Source: DASUPK01 sp963800285 | Lineage (GTDB): Bacteria > Actinomycetota > Thermoleophilia > Solirubrobacterales > 70-9 | NCBI GenBank assembly: GCA_963800285.1 | Contig: CAWDAL010000010.1 | Coordinates: forward strand, 248,001-312,000 | Direction of reading: 5' to 3' | Length of the DNA stretch: 64,000 bases | In this document: piece by piece, positions 43,550-52,724 of the stretch | Position numbering within the stretch: position 1 is the first letter of the stretch | Layout of the letters: each line of letters opens with the position of its first letter | Translations under genes and position numbers: made by a program | The notes under the pieces: generated by a model | Told to the model about the DNA's origin: nothing | Seen by the model: the letters and a program-made list of their open reading frames with translations, nothing else | The model's database searches: none

Positions 43550-44009
43550 GCGGGGCGACCTGAAGCTGCGCCGCCTCGGCTACGGGGACCTGCCGTCGGT
43601 GATCTCGATCGAGCGCCGGTCGTTCCCGACGCCCTGGTCGCTCGCCATGTTCGTCCTGGAGCTCTCGAAGCCGTCCGGGATCTGCCTCGCCGCGGAGGAC
43701 GAGGAGGGCCTCGTCGGCTACCTGGTCTGCGCCCGTTACGACGACGTCTGGCACCTGATGAACGTCGCCGTCCATCCCGAGCGCCGCCGTCGCGGCGTCG
43801 CCACCGAGCTGATCGAGCGGCTCTTCGAGGAGGCCGGGGGCGGGTCCAGGTTCACGCTCGAGGTCCGCGTCTCCAACGCCCCGGCGATCGAGATGTACCG
43901 GCGGTTCGGCTTTCGCTCGGCGGGGCGTCGTCGCCGCTACTACCACGACAATGGCGAGGACGCCCTGATCATGTGGCTCGAGGCCGCCGAGGGCGCGTCG
44001 GTCGCTTGA
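43503..44009 (+). CDS. rimI: Ribosomal protein S18-alanine N-acetyltransferase
   Basis: 168 residues. GNAT fold with LRRLGYGDLPSVISIERRSF and PTPWSLAMFVLEL (the F-x-x-P-W RimI signature), VHPERRRRGVATELIERLFEE (acetyl-CoA site) and VSNAPAIEMYRRFGF. RimI acetylates the N-terminus of ribosomal protein S18. Its place between tsaB and tsaD is conserved in many bacteria. ATG 43503 gives a 47-nt overlap with tsaB; a later start such as TTG 43518 is possible. Confidence 0.9.
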   Translation: MQRDGLSEIAESPADERGDLKLRRLGYGDLPSVISIERRSFPTPWSLAMFVLELSKPSGICLAAEDEEGLVGYLVCARYDDVWHLMNVAVHPERRRRGVATELIERLFEEAGGGSRFTLEVRVSNAPAIEMYRRFGFRSAGRRRRYYHDNGEDALIMWLEAAEGASVA

Positions 44010-45013
44010 TTCTCGCGATCGAGACGTCCTGCGACGACACCTGCGCCGCCGTCGTCGACGGGACGTGGATCCTCTCCAACGTCGTCTCCTCCCAGGAGGC
44101 CTTCCACGAGCGCTACGGAGGGGTCGTCCCGGAGGTCGCTTCGCGGCACCACCTCGAGCTGGTCAACGCCGTCGTGGCTGCTGCGCTGAATGAGGCCGGG
44201 AACAGCCTCGAGGAGGTCGAATCCGTCGCGGTGACCCAGGGCCCCGGGCTGATCGGGGCGCTGCTCGTCGGCCTGAGCTCCGCGAAGGCTCTGGCGGCCT
44301 CGCGTCGCAAGCCGCTCATCCCCGTCGATCATCTGCACGGGCACGTGGCGGCCAATTTCCTCCAGCCCGATCCGCTCGAGCCGCCCTTCCTCTGCCTGAT
44401 CGCGAGCGGCGGGCACACGCTGCTCGCCGGCGTCCGGGAGCACGAATCGTTCGAGACCCTCGGCTCCACCGTCGACGACGCCGCCGGAGAGGCGTTCGAC
44501 AAGGGAGCCCGCCTCCTCGGGCTCGGCTACCCGGGCGGCCCGGCGATCCAGCGCGCCGCGGAGGACGGCGATCCCGAGGCGTTCGAGTTTCCCGTCGCGA
44601 TGAGCGAGCGCGGCCTCGACTTCAGCTTCAGCGGCCTGAAGACCTCGCTCGTCTACCGGGTTCGCGATCTGGGGCCGGAGGAGACCGAGCACCGCCGCGC
44701 CGACCTCGCCGCCTCCTACCAGCGCGCGATCACCGATCAGCTGGTGAGGAAGCTCGAGCGAGCCGCCCAATCGGGGGATTGGCCGGCGATCGCGCTCGGC
44801 GGCGGCGTGGCCGCGAACGCGGAGCTTCGCGAGCGCACCCAGTCCCTGTGCCAGGAGCTCGGGCTCTGGCTCAAGCTGGTCCCGGTCTCGCTCTGCACCG
44901 ACAACGCGGCGATGATCGCCTCCGCCGCTCGCTTCACCGAACCGATCGCATACCCCGACTACCTCGGCTTCGATGCCTTCGCGACCGACCGTCGTTCTCT
45001 ACGGGCGGCCTGA
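44006..45013 (+). CDS. tsaD: tRNA N6-adenosine threonylcarbamoyltransferase
   Basis: 335 residues. The Kae1/Gcp enzyme transfers threonylcarbamoyl to A37 of ANN-decoding tRNAs. Motifs are LAIETSCDDTCAAVV, the HxxxH metal site in EVASRHHLELV, VDHLHGHVAANFL, LIASGGHTLL, STVDDAAGEAFDKGARLLGLGYPGG (in part) and ALGGGVAANAELR. TTG 44006 overlaps the rimI stop (TTGA) and places the conserved N-terminus directly at the start. A GTG at 43973 is the alternative. Confidence 0.95.
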   Translation: MILAIETSCDDTCAAVVDGTWILSNVVSSQEAFHERYGGVVPEVASRHHLELVNAVVAAALNEAGNSLEEVESVAVTQGPGLIGALLVGLSSAKALAASRRKPLIPVDHLHGHVAANFLQPDPLEPPFLCLIASGGHTLLAGVREHESFETLGSTVDDAAGEAFDKGARLLGLGYPGGPAIQRAAEDGDPEAFEFPVAMSERGLDFSFSGLKTSLVYRVRDLGPEETEHRRADLAASYQRAITDQLVRKLERAAQSGDWPAIALGGGVAANAELRERTQSLCQELGLWLKLVPVSLCTDNAAMIASAARFTEPIAYPDYLGFDAFATDRRSLRAA

Positions 45014-45221
45014 CTGCCACCTCTGCGACGAGGCTCGCGCCGGGCTGGAGCGGCTCGGCCGCGACGGCGTGGCCTTCGAGCTGACGGAGATCGACATCGA
45101 GTCCGACGATCGGCTGCTGCGCCGCTATCTGGAGCGCATCCCGGTGATCGAGCTCGACGGCGAGATCGTCTCGGAGCTCTTTCTGGACAGCGACGCACTG
45201 CGCTCGAGGCTGCGCGGCTAG
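44973..45221 (+). CDS. Glutaredoxin-like protein (DUF836)
   Basis: 82 residues. The thioredoxin fold has the redox motif CHLC (YGRPDCHLCDEARAGLERL), IDIESDD in the middle and the cis-Pro segment RIPVIELDG. It overlaps tsaD by 41 nt and lies directly before rex, a common actinobacterial pairing, which suggests a redox task. The natural reductant is not known. Confidence 0.85.
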   Translation: MPSRPTVVLYGRPDCHLCDEARAGLERLGRDGVAFELTEIDIESDDRLLRRYLERIPVIELDGEIVSELFLDSDALRSRLRG

Positions 45222-45240
45222 GCCGTCGCGCCCGTCTCGA

Positions 45241-45246
45241 TACCGT
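45241..45246 (+). promoter_or_regulatory. -10 box of a leaderless rex promoter
   Basis: TACCGT ends 6 nt before ATG 45253, so rex can be transcribed separately from the tsaD run. Confidence 0.5.
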
Positions 45247-45252
45247 GTTCGC

Positions 45253-45927
45253 ATGATCGAGGACGTGGCGGCCGAGACCGCTGAGCAGCGGGCCTCGGAG
45301 CTCACGGATGGGGATCGCCTTTCCCTGGGGGTCGCGGCGCGGCTCTCCCGCTACCTCCAGGTGCTGACCCAGGCGCGGAAGATGGGCAAGGACACGATCT
45401 CCTCCCAGGAGCTCTCGGACTACACCCACATCAACTCGACTCAGATTCGCCGCGACCTCTCGGGCTTCGGCAAGTTCGGGAAGCGGGGGGTCGGATACAA
45501 CGTCGAATCGCTGGTCTCGGAGATCCGCAAGATCCTGCGGACGGCCGGCCAGCACAACATCGCGCTGTTCGGCGCCGGCCATCTGGGGCAGGCGATCGCG
45601 AGCTCGGACATCTTCGCCGACCACGGCTTCCGGATCGTGGCGATGTTCGACGTCGATCCCGCCGTGATCGGCCGGCGCGTGGGCGGCCTCGAGGTGCGCT
45701 CCTTCGGCGACATCGACGCCGTGGTCGAGGGGGAGCAGGTGGTCGTCGGGGTGCTGGCCGTGCCGGCGGACGCCGCTCAGGAGGTCGCCGACCGCCTCGT
45801 CAAGGCCGGCGTGAAGATCATCTTCAACTACTCCGAGCGCCTCCTGCAGGTGCCTCCCGACGTCACCGTGCACACCTCCAGTCCCGCCGTCGACCTGCTC
45901 TACGCCCTCTACTTCTATTTGACCTAG
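45253..45927 (+). CDS. rex: Redox-sensing transcriptional repressor Rex
   Basis: 224 residues. The N-terminal winged helix (RLSRYLQVLTQARKMGKDTI, then YTHINSTQIRRDLSGFGKFG) binds DNA. The C-terminal Rossmann domain (IALFGAGHLGQAIASS) senses NADH/NAD+. Rex derepresses respiratory and fermentative genes when NADH is high. No clear TTGTGA-N6-TCACAA type Rex operator was spotted in the intergenic stretches of the window, so its targets probably lie elsewhere. Confidence 0.94.
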   Translation: MIEDVAAETAEQRASELTDGDRLSLGVAARLSRYLQVLTQARKMGKDTISSQELSDYTHINSTQIRRDLSGFGKFGKRGVGYNVESLVSEIRKILRTAGQHNIALFGAGHLGQAIASSDIFADHGFRIVAMFDVDPAVIGRRVGGLEVRSFGDIDAVVEGEQVVVGVLAVPADAAQEVADRLVKAGVKIIFNYSERLLQVPPDVTVHTSSPAVDLLYALYFYLT

Positions 45928-45938
45928 CCAGGCTGACG

Positions 45939-47120
45939 GTGACGACCGATCCTGAGCCAAATCACGACGGGCTTGACCTCGACGCCGTCCGGGAGACGTT
46001 CGAGGCCGCGACCGATTTCAGTGTGGGGATCGAGGAGGAGTTCGCGATCCTCGATCCCGCAGTGCTCGACCTCGAGCACCGCTTCCAGGAGATGCAGGCT
46101 GCCTGCCTGCGCGACGAGGAGCTCGCTCCCGCCGTCAAGGGGGAGCTCATCGACACCGAGATCGAGATCCGCTCCGGCCGGGGCGAGACCTTCGCCGACG
46201 CCGCAGAGCGCCAACGGGCGAGGCGGGCACGGCTGTTCGGCATCGCGGACGAAATGGGCCTCGCGCTGGCCGCGATGGGGACCCATCCGTGGGCCAACTA
46301 CCTCGACCAGCACATCATCCAGACCGAGCACTACCGCAGGCTGGAGGGCGATCTGCGCTGGGTTGCCCAGCGGAACAACACCTGGAGCCTGCACGTGCAC
46401 GTCGGGGTTCGGGGGCCCGACCGGGCGGTCGCCGTCTCCGACCGGATGCGCGAGCTGCTGCCGCCGCTGCTCGCCCTCTCGGCCAACTCACCCTTCCTCG
46501 ACCACCGTGAGACCGGGCTGCATTCCGTGCGCACCGAGATCTTCACTCGGACGTTCCCGCGCTGCGGGGTCCATGAGCCCTTCGGCGACTGGGCGACCTA
46601 CGCGGACTTCGTTCAGCTGCTGGAGGACACGAATTCCATCGTCGAGGCGACCCAGCTCTGGTGGAGCGTGCGCCCGCATCACTCGTTCGGCACGATCGAG
46701 GTCCGCATCTGCGACGCGCAGACCAGCGGCGACGAGTCGTTCAACCTGGCGGCGCTGATCACCGCCTGCGTCGCGCAGGCCGCGATCGACCTTGACGAGG
46801 GCGCATCGCCCGAGCCGCTGCGCCAGCGTGAGATTGAGGAGAACCTCTGGCGGGCAATTCGCTACGGAATGGACGGCGAGATGATCGACTTCCGCGAGCG
46901 GCGGGTGGTGCCGACCAGGGCCGTGCTCGAGAGCATGGTCGCGTGGACGGAGCCGGCACGGACGACGCTCGGACTCGACGTCGACCTGCCGGAGCGGAAC
47001 GGCGCCCAGCGGGCCTGCGCGCGGTTCGCCGAGGGCGCGCCCATCGAGGAGATCTATCGTCGCTCCGTCGACGAGACCCGGAAAACCTACGCACCGGAGG
47101 GAGCCGTCAGTGGAAGGTGA
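45939..47120 (+). CDS. YbdK-type carboxylate-amine ligase (GCS2 family)
   Basis: 393 residues. The glutamate-cysteine ligase 2 fold shows VGIEEEFAILDPAVLDLEHR, ELIDTEIEIRSGRGETFADA, MGTHPWANYLDQHI, NTWSLHVHVGVRG and WWSVRPHHSFGTIEVRICDA. YbdK-like enzymes have weak gamma-glutamylcysteine ligase activity in vitro, and related EgtA acts in ergothioneine synthesis. The physiological product is unknown here. It follows rex by 11 nt and a glutaredoxin-like gene precedes rex, so a thiol-redox link is plausible (inference). Confidence 0.88.
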   Translation: MTTDPEPNHDGLDLDAVRETFEAATDFSVGIEEEFAILDPAVLDLEHRFQEMQAACLRDEELAPAVKGELIDTEIEIRSGRGETFADAAERQRARRARLFGIADEMGLALAAMGTHPWANYLDQHIIQTEHYRRLEGDLRWVAQRNNTWSLHVHVGVRGPDRAVAVSDRMRELLPPLLALSANSPFLDHRETGLHSVRTEIFTRTFPRCGVHEPFGDWATYADFVQLLEDTNSIVEATQLWWSVRPHHSFGTIEVRICDAQTSGDESFNLAALITACVAQAAIDLDEGASPEPLRQREIEENLWRAIRYGMDGEMIDFRERRVVPTRAVLESMVAWTEPARTTLGLDVDLPERNGAQRACARFAEGAPIEEIYRRSVDETRKTYAPEGAVSGR

Positions 47121-47511
47121 AGAACAGCAGCAGCCGGGTGGTGGGGCCGAGCAGCCCTCCGAGGAGGAGATGCGCGCCCAGCTCGAGGAGGAGATCCGGA
47201 AGGTCCGGGTCGAGGACGTCGTGCTGCAGAGCGTCGTGAGCATCCTCAACCTCTCCGCCAGGCGGATCGCGAAGGACGACGAGCGCGATCTGGAGCAGGC
47301 CAAGGTCGGGATCGACGCGGCTCGGGCGCTGGTTGACCTGGTCAAGCCGGACGCGCAGCCGCAGCTCCGCCAGGCGATCTCCGAGCTGCAGGTGCTCTAC
47401 GCCAAGCACGCCGGGGAGGGCGGCGGCGAGGGCGGCGAGGAGCCGAGCGGGGGCGATTCGCCTCCGGAGCGCCCGAAGGGCGACTCCGGCCTCTGGACCC
47501 CGGGCCAATAG
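47110..47511 (+). CDS. DUF1844-like small protein
   Basis: 133 residues. The acidic N-terminus is followed by a helical core VVLQSVVSILNLSARRIAK and LEQAKVGIDAARALVDLVKP, then LRQAISELQVLYAKHAG, which fits the DUF1844 pattern of two amphipathic helices around a D-L-x-Q-A-x-x-x-I-D segment. A Gly/Glu/Pro-rich tail follows. It overlaps the ybdK-like gene by 11 nt. Function unknown. Confidence 0.7.
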   Translation: MEGEEQQQPGGGAEQPSEEEMRAQLEEEIRKVRVEDVVLQSVVSILNLSARRIAKDDERDLEQAKVGIDAARALVDLVKPDAQPQLRQAISELQVLYAKHAGEGGGEGGEEPSGGDSPPERPKGDSGLWTPGQ

Positions 47512-47590
47512 CTCGGACGCGAAGCGGAGCACCCGGCGTAACAAGTACACTGCCGCGCCGCTTTTTACGAACCCAACGCAGGAGCCTTCC

Positions 47591-49675
47591 TTGACTAAGT
47601 TTTGGACCGATTACGGAGTCGTCGTCGCGCTCGGTTGCGCGGCCGCGGCGGTTGTGTACGGACTGCTGGTCACCCAGCGACTGCTCGCCAAATCGCCTGG
47701 TAATGACCGCATGCAGGAGATCTCGGGCGCGGTCCAGGAGGGCGCCAGCGCCTACCTGAAGCGCCAGTACATGATCATCGCCGGGGTCGGCGTGATCGTC
47801 GCGATCCTCCTGATCCCCCTCCAGAACGTGGAGACGGCGATCGGCTTCGTGATCGGCGGCTTGCTCTCGGGGTCCGCCGGGTTCATCGGCATGAACCTCT
47901 CGGTTCGGGCCAACGCCAGGGTCGCCGAGGCGGCCCGAGGCGGGATTCCGCCGGCTCTCGACATCGCCTTCAAGGGCGGCTCGGTCACGGGCCTGCTGGT
48001 CGTGGGGCTCGCGCTCCTGGGAGTGGCCGGCTACTTCGGCGCCCTGCTGATCTTCACCGACCTCTCCGACAAGGATGCCGTCGACGCGCTCGTCGGGCTC
48101 GGCTTCGGCGGCTCGCTGATCTCGGTCTTTGCGCGACTCGGCGGCGGCATCTTCACCAAGGCGGCCGACGTCGGCGCGGACCTGGTCGGGAAGATCGAGG
48201 CGGGAATCCCGGAGGACGACCCGCGCAACCCGGCCGTGATCGCTGACAACGTCGGCGACAACGTCGGCGACTGCGCCGGCATGGCCGCGGACCTCTTCGA
48301 GACCTATGCCGTGACGGCCGTCGCGGTGATGCTGCTCGGCGTGATCACCTTCACCGGATTCACCCGCGAGGTCGCGATCTATCCGCTCGCGATCGGCGCC
48401 GTGGCGATCATCGCGTCGATCATCGGCGCGCTCTCGGTGCGCACCCGCAGCGGGAACGTCGAGGCCGCGCTCTACCGCGGGCTCGCCGTCTCGGCGGTGC
48501 TCTCCGCCGCCGCGTTCTACCCGATCACCAAGTGGCTGATGGACGATCCGCTCGGCGGCGGATCGCTCGGCAACACCACCGTCACCGACCTGTGGCTCTG
48601 CGGCCTGATCGGCGTCGGCGTCACCGCTCTTCTCTTCGTCCTCACCGACTACTACACGTCGACCCGCTTCCGGCCCGTGCGGACCATCTCCAGGGCCTCG
48701 GAGACGGGTCACGCGACCAACATCATCCAGGGCCTGGCGCAGGGCCTGCAGTCGACCGCCCTGCCCGTGCTGGTGATCGCCATCGCGATCCTCGGCTCCT
48801 GGAAGCTGGCGGGCGGCGGCACCGCCGGCATCTACGGCATCGGCGTCGCGGTGATGGCGCAGCTCTCGCTGACCGGCCTGATCGTCGCGCTGGACGCGTT
48901 CGGCCCGATCACCGACAACGCGGGCGGGATCGCGGAGATGGCCGACCTGCCCCAGGACGTGCGCGACATCACCGATCCGCTCGACGCTGTCGGGAACACG
49001 ACAAAGGCGGTCACCAAGGGCTATGCGATCGGCTCGGCCGCGCTCGCCGCGCTGGTGCTCTTCGACGCCTTCACCCACGAGCTCCAGACGGAGGCGGGTG
49101 GCCATGCGCTGAGCTTCCAGATCTCCGATCCGCCCGTGCTGATCGGCCTGCTGATCGGCGGGATCATGGTCTACCTGTTCGCGTCGCTCGCGATCGAGGC
49201 GGTGGGGCGCGCCGGCGGCCAGGTGGTCGAGGAGGTTCGCCGTCAGTTCCGCGAGAAGCCGGGGATCATGAAGGGCACCGAAAAGCCCGAGTACGGGCAC
49301 GCGGTGGCGCTGGTCACCGCCGCGGCCCAGAGGGAGATGATCCTGCCCTCGCTGATCCCGATCGTGGTGACTCTGATCGTCGGGCTGATCTCCTACCAGG
49401 CCCTCGGCGGGTTGCTGATCGGCGTGATCGTCGTCGGCATCTTCATGGCGATCTCGATGACCGCCGGGGGCGGTGCTTGGGACAACGCCAAGAAGCTGAT
49501 CGAGGACGGGGAGTTCGGCGGCAAGGGGTCCGAGGCCCATGCGGCCGCGGTCACCGGCGACACGGTGGGAGATCCCTACAAGGACACCGCCGGTCCAGCG
49601 ATCAACCCGATGATCAAGGTGGCGAACATCGTGGCCATCCTGATCATCCCGATCATCGGGGGCCTGCCCGGCTGA
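47591..49675 (+). CDS. hppA: Membrane-bound proton-translocating pyrophosphatase (K+-independent type)
   Basis: 694 residues with about sixteen helices. It couples PPi hydrolysis to H+ pumping. Substrate-site motifs are GGGIFTKAADVGADLVGKIE, EDDPRNPAVIADNVGDNVGDC (in part) and AMSMTAGGGAWDNAKKLIE-like ISMTAGGGAWDNAKKLIED. GNTTKAVTKG carries Lys where potassium-dependent enzymes have Ala, so this should be K+-independent. TTG 47591 with a GGAG site fits the family N-terminus; the frame is open to 47333. It ends the long co-directional run. Confidence 0.94.
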   Translation: MTKFWTDYGVVVALGCAAAAVVYGLLVTQRLLAKSPGNDRMQEISGAVQEGASAYLKRQYMIIAGVGVIVAILLIPLQNVETAIGFVIGGLLSGSAGFIGMNLSVRANARVAEAARGGIPPALDIAFKGGSVTGLLVVGLALLGVAGYFGALLIFTDLSDKDAVDALVGLGFGGSLISVFARLGGGIFTKAADVGADLVGKIEAGIPEDDPRNPAVIADNVGDNVGDCAGMAADLFETYAVTAVAVMLLGVITFTGFTREVAIYPLAIGAVAIIASIIGALSVRTRSGNVEAALYRGLAVSAVLSAAAFYPITKWLMDDPLGGGSLGNTTVTDLWLCGLIGVGVTALLFVLTDYYTSTRFRPVRTISRASETGHATNIIQGLAQGLQSTALPVLVIAIAILGSWKLAGGGTAGIYGIGVAVMAQLSLTGLIVALDAFGPITDNAGGIAEMADLPQDVRDITDPLDAVGNTTKAVTKGYAIGSAALAALVLFDAFTHELQTEAGGHALSFQISDPPVLIGLLIGGIMVYLFASLAIEAVGRAGGQVVEEVRRQFREKPGIMKGTEKPEYGHAVALVTAAAQREMILPSLIPIVVTLIVGLISYQALGGLLIGVIVVGIFMAISMTAGGGAWDNAKKLIEDGEFGGKGSEAHAAAVTGDTVGDPYKDTAGPAINPMIKVANIVAILIIPIIGGLPG

Positions 49676-49708
49676 GCGAGCGCCCCCGCGCAACGGAGGA
49701 GCAACCCG

Positions 49709-49714
49709 TTTAAT
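49709..49714 (+). promoter_or_regulatory. -10 box of a leaderless promoter
   Basis: TTTAAT ends 6 nt before GTG 49721. Confidence 0.45.
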
Positions 49715-49720
49715 GGGGGC

Positions 49721-49924
49721 GTGAATCAGCGTCGACGTCCCTCGCCCGACGAGGGCTACCAGCTCGCGGTCCGGACCTTCTCGGTGGTGATCATCGGGTT
49801 CGGGCTCGTGATGCTGGCGCTGACGCTGGCGCGTGGCGGGGGGCCATTGGCCGTCGGAGTGCTTTTCGGGCTGCTGTTCGTCGCTCTCGGCGCGGGCCGG
49901 CTGTATCTCTCGATGCGCGGATGA
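49721..49924 (+). CDS. Small two-helix membrane protein
   Basis: 67 residues with two hydrophobic helices (FSVVIIGFGLVMLALTLA and LAVGVLFGLLFVALGAGRLYL) joined by a glycine-rich turn. It overlaps the following transporter gene by 4 nt (ATGA), suggesting a small accessory subunit. No family recognised. Confidence 0.7.
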   Translation: MNQRRRPSPDEGYQLAVRTFSVVIIGFGLVMLALTLARGGGPLAVGVLFGLLFVALGAGRLYLSMRG

Positions 49925-51837
49925 GGACGAAGCGGCTACTCGGCGTCCCGTTTCTGTATGCGGCGGCGTCCTCCGCCGTCGGCTTCTCGATCTACTTCTC
50001 GGTCGGCGTCGTCGCCGATCGCGGGCTCGGGCTGACGCCGCTGATCTTCCTGGTGGCGGGGCTGATGTTCGCGCTCACGTCGCTCTCCTACGTGGAGGGC
50101 GGAGCGATGCTGCGGGAGCGCGGCGGGTCGGCGACGTTCGCTCGCCATGCGTTCAACGAGCTGATCAGCTTCATCGCCGGCTGGGCGATCCTGATCGACT
50201 ACCTGATCGTGATCGCCGCGGCGGCGATCACCGTGTCTCACTACCTGACGCCGATCTCGGGCAAGTTCGGGGGCGGGGACGTGGAGCTGGCCGTGGCGAT
50301 CGTGGTCATCGGGCTCGCCGCCATCCTCAACATCGCCGACATCACGGGGCGGAACCGGCAGGTGCGGCTGGTGGTTCTGGCGGTCGCGGAACTCGGGTTG
50401 CAGCTGCTCGTCATCGTCGTGGGGCTGATCGTCGTGCTCCATCCGGATCGGCTCACCGACCAGCTCGACCTCTTCACCTCGCCGAGCGTCAAGGACATCG
50501 TCTACTCCTTGGTGATCGCGACGATCGCCTACGCCGGAATCGAGGCGGCGAGCGACCTGGCGCCTGACCTCGAGTTCGAGCCGGCCGACCTGAGGCGGGT
50601 GCTGGGCGTGGGCGCGATCGCGATCCCGCTGATCTACGCGGGGATCGCGGCGGTGGCCCTGATGGCCGTCCCCGTCGTGCCCGGGCCGGACGGACCAGAG
50701 ACCGCTCTCGCCGGCCAGTACATCGAGGAGCCGATCCTGGGGGTGGTGGCCAACTACGACCCCGGCTGGGTGGCCGATGTCATGAAATGGGCCGTGATGC
50801 TGGTGGCCGTGCCGGTCCTGTTCTGGGCGGCGAACACGGCGATGCTCGGCCTCTCCAGACACATCTACGTGCTCGCGACGAACCGCCAGATCCCGAGCTG
50901 GGCCGGCAAGCTCGAGCGCGACTACTCCACCCCCTACATCGCGATCATCATCGCCGCCCTGCTGGCGCTCGCTCTGGCGATACCCGGGGACATCCGCTTC
51001 CTGGCGCGCGTCTACGCGTTCGGCGCGCTGCTGGCCGTCACCATCGCCCAGATCTCGATCGTTCGATTACGGGTGGTCGAGCCCGACCTGGAGCGTCCCT
51101 ACAGGGTGCCGTGGAACGTCCGGATCGGGTCGCACGAGCTGCCGCTGCCGGCGATGCTGGGTGCGCTGATCAGCGGGGCGGCGTGGATCACCGTCTTCCT
51201 GCTGCATCGCACCGCGGTCTACGTGGGCGGCGGCTGGATGCTGTTCGGGCTCGTCTTCTACGTGATCTACCGGCGCTACGTAGAGGGGACGCCGCTGACC
51301 AGGCGGGTCCAGGTGCCCGAGGCATCCCTGAAGAAGCAGCCGACGGAGGTGGAGTACTCGACCATCCTCGTCCCGGTCTTCGGCACCCAGCTCGACGACG
51401 ACATCGTCAGCACGGCGGGCCGGCTGGCGGATGCCGAGGTGGGGAAGGGGGACCATCCGCCACGCCTCGAGGTCGTCTACGTCGCGGAGCTGCCACTCAC
51501 CGTCCCGCTCGAATCGCCGCTGCCGAAGGAGGTCAAGGAGCGGGCAGAGAAGGCACTCGAGCGCGCCCGTGAGGTGGGGGACGAGTACGAGAACGTCGAG
51601 GTGACGACCAAGCTGGTACCGGCGCGCTCGGTCGGGACCGGGATCATCGATGAGGCCCGCGACAAGGGGGTCGAGGTGATCGTCATGGGCGGTGAGCCGC
51701 CGACCCGGATCAGGGGGGGCGCGGTACTCGGGGGGATCGGCGGCGCGCGGCCGGACGAGATCGGCGAGGTGACCGAGTACGTGCTGAAGCGGGCGCCCTG
51801 CCGGGTGCTGTTGACCGCGCCGCCCGAGGAGGCCTAG
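49921..51837 (+). CDS. APC family permease with C-terminal universal-stress (UspA) domain
   Basis: 638 residues. Residues 1-455 have about twelve APC-fold helices (GVPFLYAAASSAVGFSIYFS, EGGAMLRERGGSATFARHAF, AYAGIEAASDLAPDLEF). Residues 480-635 are a UspA-like domain (STILVPVFGTQLDDDIVSTA, GVEVIVMGGEPP), which often binds nucleotides such as c-di-AMP or ATP. Homologues lie beside ceoB/ceoC (TrkA-type) genes in mycobacteria and streptomycetes, as they nearly do here. K+ or amino acid uptake is likely; the substrate is inferred. Confidence 0.85.
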   Translation: MRTKRLLGVPFLYAAASSAVGFSIYFSVGVVADRGLGLTPLIFLVAGLMFALTSLSYVEGGAMLRERGGSATFARHAFNELISFIAGWAILIDYLIVIAAAAITVSHYLTPISGKFGGGDVELAVAIVVIGLAAILNIADITGRNRQVRLVVLAVAELGLQLLVIVVGLIVVLHPDRLTDQLDLFTSPSVKDIVYSLVIATIAYAGIEAASDLAPDLEFEPADLRRVLGVGAIAIPLIYAGIAAVALMAVPVVPGPDGPETALAGQYIEEPILGVVANYDPGWVADVMKWAVMLVAVPVLFWAANTAMLGLSRHIYVLATNRQIPSWAGKLERDYSTPYIAIIIAALLALALAIPGDIRFLARVYAFGALLAVTIAQISIVRLRVVEPDLERPYRVPWNVRIGSHELPLPAMLGALISGAAWITVFLLHRTAVYVGGGWMLFGLVFYVIYRRYVEGTPLTRRVQVPEASLKKQPTEVEYSTILVPVFGTQLDDDIVSTAGRLADAEVGKGDHPPRLEVVYVAELPLTVPLESPLPKEVKERAEKALERAREVGDEYENVEVTTKLVPARSVGTGIIDEARDKGVEVIVMGGEPPTRIRGGAVLGGIGGARPDEIGEVTEYVLKRAPCRVLLTAPPEEA

Positions 51838-52724
51838 GCGGTGGCTTCGGCCGTCGGGGTTCTCCGTCTGGGAGCTCTCTGGTCCCGACGCCGGATTCGA
51901 TTGGTCGAGCTGAGCTCGCGGGCCCGCTGGTTCCAGCTCGCGAGCCATGCGGGTACCTCTCGGGAGGGGACCGGCGGTGAGATCAGGAAGCCCTGCGCTC
52001 GCTCGCACCCCATGCTTCGCAGCTGCTGCCAGGCGTCCCTGGTCTCCACGCCCTCGGCGACGACGGACAGGCCGACCTGGTGAGCGAGGTGGATGATCGC
52101 CCGGACCATCGTCTTGCACTCGGCGTCGTCCAGGTGCCGGATCAGGCTCGTGTCGATCTTGAGCTCCTCGATCGGGAGGGAGATGAGCTGCCGAAGCGAG
52201 AAGTGCCCAGTCCCGAAGTCATCGATTGAGATCCCGCCCCCGAGCGCGGCGAATGCCGCCACCCGTTCCGTGACCCGCTGCGAATCACCGAGGAGCGCAT
52301 CCTCCGTGACGTCGAACCGGATGGCTTCCCCCGGGAGTGCGGCCGTCGAAAGCGATCCCGCGATGAACCCGGCGAGGTTCCAATCGGTTGAGGAGATGGC
52401 GAGTGTGGGGAGGTTCACCGACAGCTGCAGGCTGAGCCCCGATCGCCACCAGTCTCCGGCGGCGCGGGTCGAGATCTGAATCATGCGCTCGGTCAGTGAC
52501 CGCATCTCCTCGTCCGACTCGACTGAGGAGACGAACTTCGCTGCCGGCAGCAGACCCAGGCTGGGATGCTCCCAGCGAGCCAGGGCCTCCACGCCGATCA
52601 CGCGCCCGCTGCGCAGGTCGACCTTCGGCTGGAAGTGGGCGCCGATCTCTCCACGCCCGAGCGCTCCGCTCACGTCGAGCTCATGCCGACTCGAGGTCGC
52701 GGTCTGAGTGAGGTCCATAGCCAT
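51834..52724 (-). CDS. Stand-alone EAL domain cyclic-di-GMP phosphodiesterase
   Basis: 296 residues. All catalytic elements are intact: EALARWEHP (EAL), NLPTLAISS (metal-binding Asn), FDVTEDALL (Glu), SIDDFGTGHFSL (DDFGTG), ELKIDTSLI (Lys) and VAEGVET (Glu). It has no attached sensor or GGDEF domain. The C-terminal 30 residues are basic. It should hydrolyse c-di-GMP to pGpG. It lies antisense between the APC/USP transporter and the TrkA pair. ATG 52724 is the likely start; the frame extends further upstream without similarity. Confidence 0.9.
   Translation of the reverse strand: MAMDLTQTATSSRHELDVSGALGRGEIGAHFQPKVDLRSGRVIGVEALARWEHPSLGLLPAAKFVSSVESDEEMRSLTERMIQISTRAAGDWWRSGLSLQLSVNLPTLAISSTDWNLAGFIAGSLSTAALPGEAIRFDVTEDALLGDSQRVTERVAAFAALGGGISIDDFGTGHFSLRQLISLPIEELKIDTSLIRHLDDAECKTMVRAIIHLAHQVGLSVVAEGVETRDAWQQLRSMGCERAQGFLISPPVPSREVPAWLASWNQRARELSSTNRIRRRDQRAPRRRTPTAEATA

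Noticed and set aside
47342..49693. Reverse-strand frame of 783 codons opposite hppA
   Set aside because: No protein-like composition; hppA on the plus strand is unmistakable.
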